A DNA stretch of 26,154 bases from Myxococcales bacterium (GTDB lineage Bacteria > Myxococcota_A > Polyangia > Polyangiales > Polyangiaceae): positions 6,509-32,662 of the forward strand of contig JAAFHJ010000005.1 of assembly GCA_013298325.1 (NCBI GenBank). Direction: 5' to 3'. Position numbers and translations under genes: made by a program. Positions within the stretch are counted from its first letter, which is position 1; each line of letters opens with the position of its first letter. Below, one piece after another: positions 23,513-26,154 of this stretch. The notes beneath the pieces were generated by a model. It was not told the origin of the DNA and ran no database searches. It saw only the letters and a list, made by a program, of their open reading frames with translations.

Positions 23513-25450
23513 ATGCGCCCCTCGGCAGCTACGGCCCAAGGCACCCTCGACAAAACCCCGGTTGCACACCTCTTCGTCTACGTCCTCGAACGGGCGCTGA
23601 CGGGGACGCTCGATTTTCTTGTCGACGGAAACGTCGTCGCAACGGTCACGACGCGCGCGGGGGTCCCCGCAAAGATCCGCACGAGCGATACCGAAGGGCT
23701 TCTCGGGTCCATTCTGGTTGACCTTGGGAACGTCGCGGCGAAGCAGCTCACGCGCGCGCTTGAGGACGCACGGAACTCAGGGAAATTGCTCGGCGCCGTG
23801 CTCGTCGAGCAAGGGGCGGTCACCCAAGAGGAGATCGACCGGGCCCTGCAAATTCAGCTTGAGCGGAAGCTCGTGCGCCTGTTCCTTCTGCCGGCGACGG
23901 GGACGTTCGCGTACTACGACGGTTTCGACGGCCTAGAAGGGTTCGGCGGAACCGGTTCGGTGATCGAGCCGCTTGCCGTCCTGTGGGCCGGAGTGAAGCA
24001 AAATCCACCCTTTGAGCACGTTACAGCGGCTCTCGGACGGGTGGCCGGTGGTCGCCTTGGTGTCCCCGCGCACGCTTCGCCCGAGCGCCTGCGCTTGACG
24101 CGGACAGAGAAGGAGTTCGTAGGCCGTCTCCGCGAGGAGCCGCAACGCCTCGATGCCCTGCTTGGGCTCGGTGTTCTTCCGCCCTCCGCCACGCAGCTCT
24201 TGATGTACGCGCTGCTGATTACAAAGCAGATCGATGTCGTCCCGGAAGCGCGCGAAGAGATTCCAGCTTCGGGAATGCCGTCCTCGCATCCCTCGTCGTC
24301 GCAGCCGGCGTCGTCCTCGCCGACGTCCTCTCAGCGTATTTCTGAAGTCCCCGACAGCTCGATCAGCCTCGACGGCGCTCCCGGGGCGGCGGTTGCACGG
24401 ATGCGGATCACCAAGTCGGTCCAACGCCGCGCAATGATTGTCGAGGAGGAGATTACGATCTCCGGTTCCGACCGCCGCGGTTCGCCGATGCCCCGTCGCT
24501 ACCTCGATGGCAGCGGAGCGCCGATTAACGATCCGCCGAAGGCACCGGCTGCGGTCGCCCCGCCGACGGCCGCCCCTGCGAGCATTCCGCCGGCGCCGCG
24601 CTCCATTGCTCCGATTGCGCCGAGCGAAGCGGCTCCGCTATCGACGCGCGTCCCGGGAATGACGAACGAGCACGCCCTCTTGCGGAAGACGATCGAGGAC
24701 AAGTTCGCAGCGGTCGACGGGGAGTCCCTTTTTGAGGTGCTTGGTCTGGCGAAGGGGGCTTCGGCAGCCGACGCGACCGGCGCCTACATGAAACTCGTGA
24801 AGCAGTGGCATCCCGACAAGATCCCGGCTGCCCTCGCCGATTTGAAGCCGAAGGCGGCGACGATTTTTGCGAAAATCACCGAGGCCCACGTCACATTGAC
24901 GGACGGGGTAAAGCGCAAGGAATACCTGGATCAGCTGGACAAAGGCGTCTCCAAAAAAGACGAAGAAGCTGCCGTCCAGAATGCGCTCAAGGCGATGAAT
25001 GAGTTCCAAAAGGCGGAAGTTTTCTTCCGAAAGAAGGACCTCGCAAATGCCGAACTTCATGCGCGTTCAGCCGTCGAACTCGACAATACTCAGTCCGACT
25101 ATATCGCGCTCCTCGCGTGGATCGAAGCGACCCGCCACGATGGGAACGATACCGAACTCTTGAAGCGCCTGTTGGCCGACATTGAGAAGGCTCTGTCGCT
25201 CAACGCAGACAGTGAGCGAGCCCTTTTCTACCGAGGGATCCTCCACAAGCGCCTCGGGAATGAGAAGGCGGCGCTTCGCGACTTCCGCAACATCACCGAT
25301 CGCAACCCGAAGCACGTCGATGCCCAGCGCGAGATCCGCATCTACACGATGCGCAAGGCCTCTGGGACGCCGAGCACGCCGCCGCCATCGAAGCGGGACG
25401 GCAAGAGCGAGCCGCCGGGTGGCTTCTTCGGGCGTCTCTTTAAGAAGTGA
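23513..25450 (+). CDS. DUF4388 / MshEN-like / J-domain / TPR fusion protein
   Basis: The 645-residue product has an N-terminal DUF4388 (PATAN-like) segment (about 8-72: QGTLDKTPVAHLF, GTLDFLVDG). It is followed by a helical region like the N-terminus of GspE/PilB ATPases (about 75-125: LLGAVLVEQGAVTQEEIDRAL). A Ser/Pro-rich linker (about 250-380) leads to a J domain (about 405-472) with the catalytic HPD at 433-435 and YMKLVKQWHPDKIP. TPR-like helices (about 492-610) and a basic tail follow. The HPD indicates that it can stimulate an Hsp70; the rest suggests a scaffold, a combination seen in myxobacterial signalling and motility proteins. It diverges from the kinase/STAND gene across 147 bp. 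No Shine-Dalgarno is seen before ATG 23513. The aldo/keto reductase gene overlaps its stop. Confidence 0.87.
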   Translation: MRPSAATAQGTLDKTPVAHLFVYVLERALTGTLDFLVDGNVVATVTTRAGVPAKIRTSDTEGLLGSILVDLGNVAAKQLTRALEDARNSGKLLGAVLVEQGAVTQEEIDRALQIQLERKLVRLFLLPATGTFAYYDGFDGLEGFGGTGSVIEPLAVLWAGVKQNPPFEHVTAALGRVAGGRLGVPAHASPERLRLTRTEKEFVGRLREEPQRLDALLGLGVLPPSATQLLMYALLITKQIDVVPEAREEIPASGMPSSHPSSSQPASSSPTSSQRISEVPDSSISLDGAPGAAVARMRITKSVQRRAMIVEEEITISGSDRRGSPMPRRYLDGSGAPINDPPKAPAAVAPPTAAPASIPPAPRSIAPIAPSEAAPLSTRVPGMTNEHALLRKTIEDKFAAVDGESLFEVLGLAKGASAADATGAYMKLVKQWHPDKIPAALADLKPKAATIFAKITEAHVTLTDGVKRKEYLDQLDKGVSKKDEEAAVQNALKAMNEFQKAEVFFRKKDLANAELHARSAVELDNTQSDYIALLAWIEATRHDGNDTELLKRLLADIEKALSLNADSERALFYRGILHKRLGNEKAALRDFRNITDRNPKHVDAQREIRIYTMRKASGTPSTPPPSKRDGKSEPPGGFFGRLFKK

Positions 25451-26154
25451 ATCCGGAACGTTCTAGGCTTCCGAAGGTCCTCGTCGGCACGATGAACTTC
25501 GGAGGCGCCTGCGACGAGACGACCGCATCGGCGATCGTCGCTGCCGCCTGTAGCCAGGGCCTCTTTGCCTTCGATTGCGCGAATGCGTATGGCAACGGCC
25601 TCGCGGAGACACGCCTTGGCGCTGCCCTTGCCCGAGAAGACAAGGAACACCGGTCGTTTATCGTTACAAAGATTGGCCGAGCGACGTTTGCCGGGAAGCC
25701 AGAGGGCCTTTCGAAGACGGTCGCCCTTGATGCGGCGCGCCGCTCGCGAGATCGCCTGCAGCGCCCCATTGATCTGTTGCTCTGGCACGGGCGTGATCCA
25801 GAAACGCCAGCCGCCGAGTCGCTCGCCGCGATGGCGATCCTCGTCGAAGAGGGGACCATTGCTGCGTTCGGCCTCTCGAATCACTCCGCGTGGGAATGCA
25901 TGCAGGTGATCCATACCGCCAAGCAGGCGGGGCTCCCGGAGCCGATCCACAACCAGATCCTCTACAACGTCCTCGTACGGGACGCGGAACGGGAGATTTT
26001 CCCCTTCGCAGCGGCCCACCCAGGCTTCTCACTCTCCGCGTATAACCCACTCGCGGGCGGCGTACTTGCTCGGGAACCTGGCGTAACCCCTCGAAAATCG
26101 CGCATCGCCCGTGTCCCGCTCTATCGGCATCGGTATGGCTCAGAGGCGCTCGCG
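25447..26154 (+). CDS. Aldo/keto reductase (3' end outside window)
   Basis: The 236 visible residues are the first part of an NADPH-dependent aldo/keto reductase. The (beta/alpha)8 barrel starts with KVLVGTMNFGG; the catalytic tetrad is complete: Asp 43 and Tyr 48 (FDCANAYGNG), Lys 75 (VTKIGR) and His 114 (LLWHGRD). FGLSNHSAW, NQILYNVLVRDAEREIFPF and SAYNPLAGGVL follow in the expected order, closest to the YghZ-type branch. I choose GTG 25447 because it overlaps the preceding stop (GTGA, 4 nt) and leaves a normal short N-terminus; the next in-frame ATG (25492) lies inside the first strand. The frame is open to the last base. It is probably translationally coupled to the J-domain gene, though a shared function is not obvious. 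Confidence 0.92.
   Translation, partial: MNPERSRLPKVLVGTMNFGGACDETTASAIVAAACSQGLFAFDCANAYGNGLAETRLGAALAREDKEHRSFIVTKIGRATFAGKPEGLSKTVALDAARRSRDRLQRPIDLLLWHGRDPETPAAESLAAMAILVEEGTIAAFGLSNHSAWECMQVIHTAKQAGLPEPIHNQILYNVLVRDAEREIFPFAAAHPGFSLSAYNPLAGGVLAREPGVTPRKSRIARVPLYRHRYGSEALA

Overview
The window reads as chromosomal DNA from a GC-rich member of the Myxococcota, most likely Polyangia-like; this is inference from gene content, because no rRNA or other phylogenetic marker is present. The supporting features are two Hanks-type Ser/Thr kinases with myxobacterial architectures, an AgmX/PglI-tail envelope protein, five predicted lipoproteins, a DUF4388-J-domain-TPR fusion and an NtrC-type regulator. 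I see no tRNA, rRNA, CRISPR array, insertion sequence, phage or plasmid gene. Coding density is very high: the longest gene-free stretch is 256 bases (4570-4825).

Layout. 1-2432: the 3' part of a coiled-coil/PilZ-like gene converges on a small lipoprotein gene, which diverges after only 27 bp from a pair of overlapping lipoprotein genes. 2451-4569: on the minus strand, a DUF962/Mpo1-like membrane protein lies downstream of an AgmX/PglI-tail protein; a strong terminator hairpin separates them, and an ECF-sigma-like promoter candidate lies upstream of the latter. 4826-10140: a minus-strand series grpE, dnaK, NtrC-type response regulator, FGE-sulfatase-like lipoprotein, with a terminator-like hairpin between grpE and dnaK and a 4-nt overlap between the last two genes. 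10205-14751: on the plus strand, a UvrD/PcrA helicase and a two-gene ABC exporter ending in a very strong bidirectional terminator. 14825-17525: a minus-strand lipoprotein gene diverges from a kinase gene followed by a small VOC-fold protein. 17527-25450: a minus-strand kinase/cyclase-like/STAND-ATPase/TPR giant with a patatin-like phospholipase downstream; a DUF4388/J-domain/TPR protein diverges from it. 25447-26154: an aldo/keto reductase gene overlaps the stop codon of that protein and runs off the right edge.

How they may fit together. Housekeeping functions (GrpE, DnaK, PcrA) are mixed with envelope and signalling genes. The least ordinary part is 17.5-25.5 kb: a phospho-signalling STAND-type protein beside a phospholipase that could act as an effector, back to back with a J-domain scaffold that could engage an Hsp70 such as the DnaK encoded at 7.6-9.4 kb. 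That functional link is a hypothesis; the sequence itself shows only adjacency, orientation and domain content. Many starts here lack a Shine-Dalgarno sequence. Clear ones precede the AgmX-like gene, dnaK, the VOC gene and the ABC permease gene.
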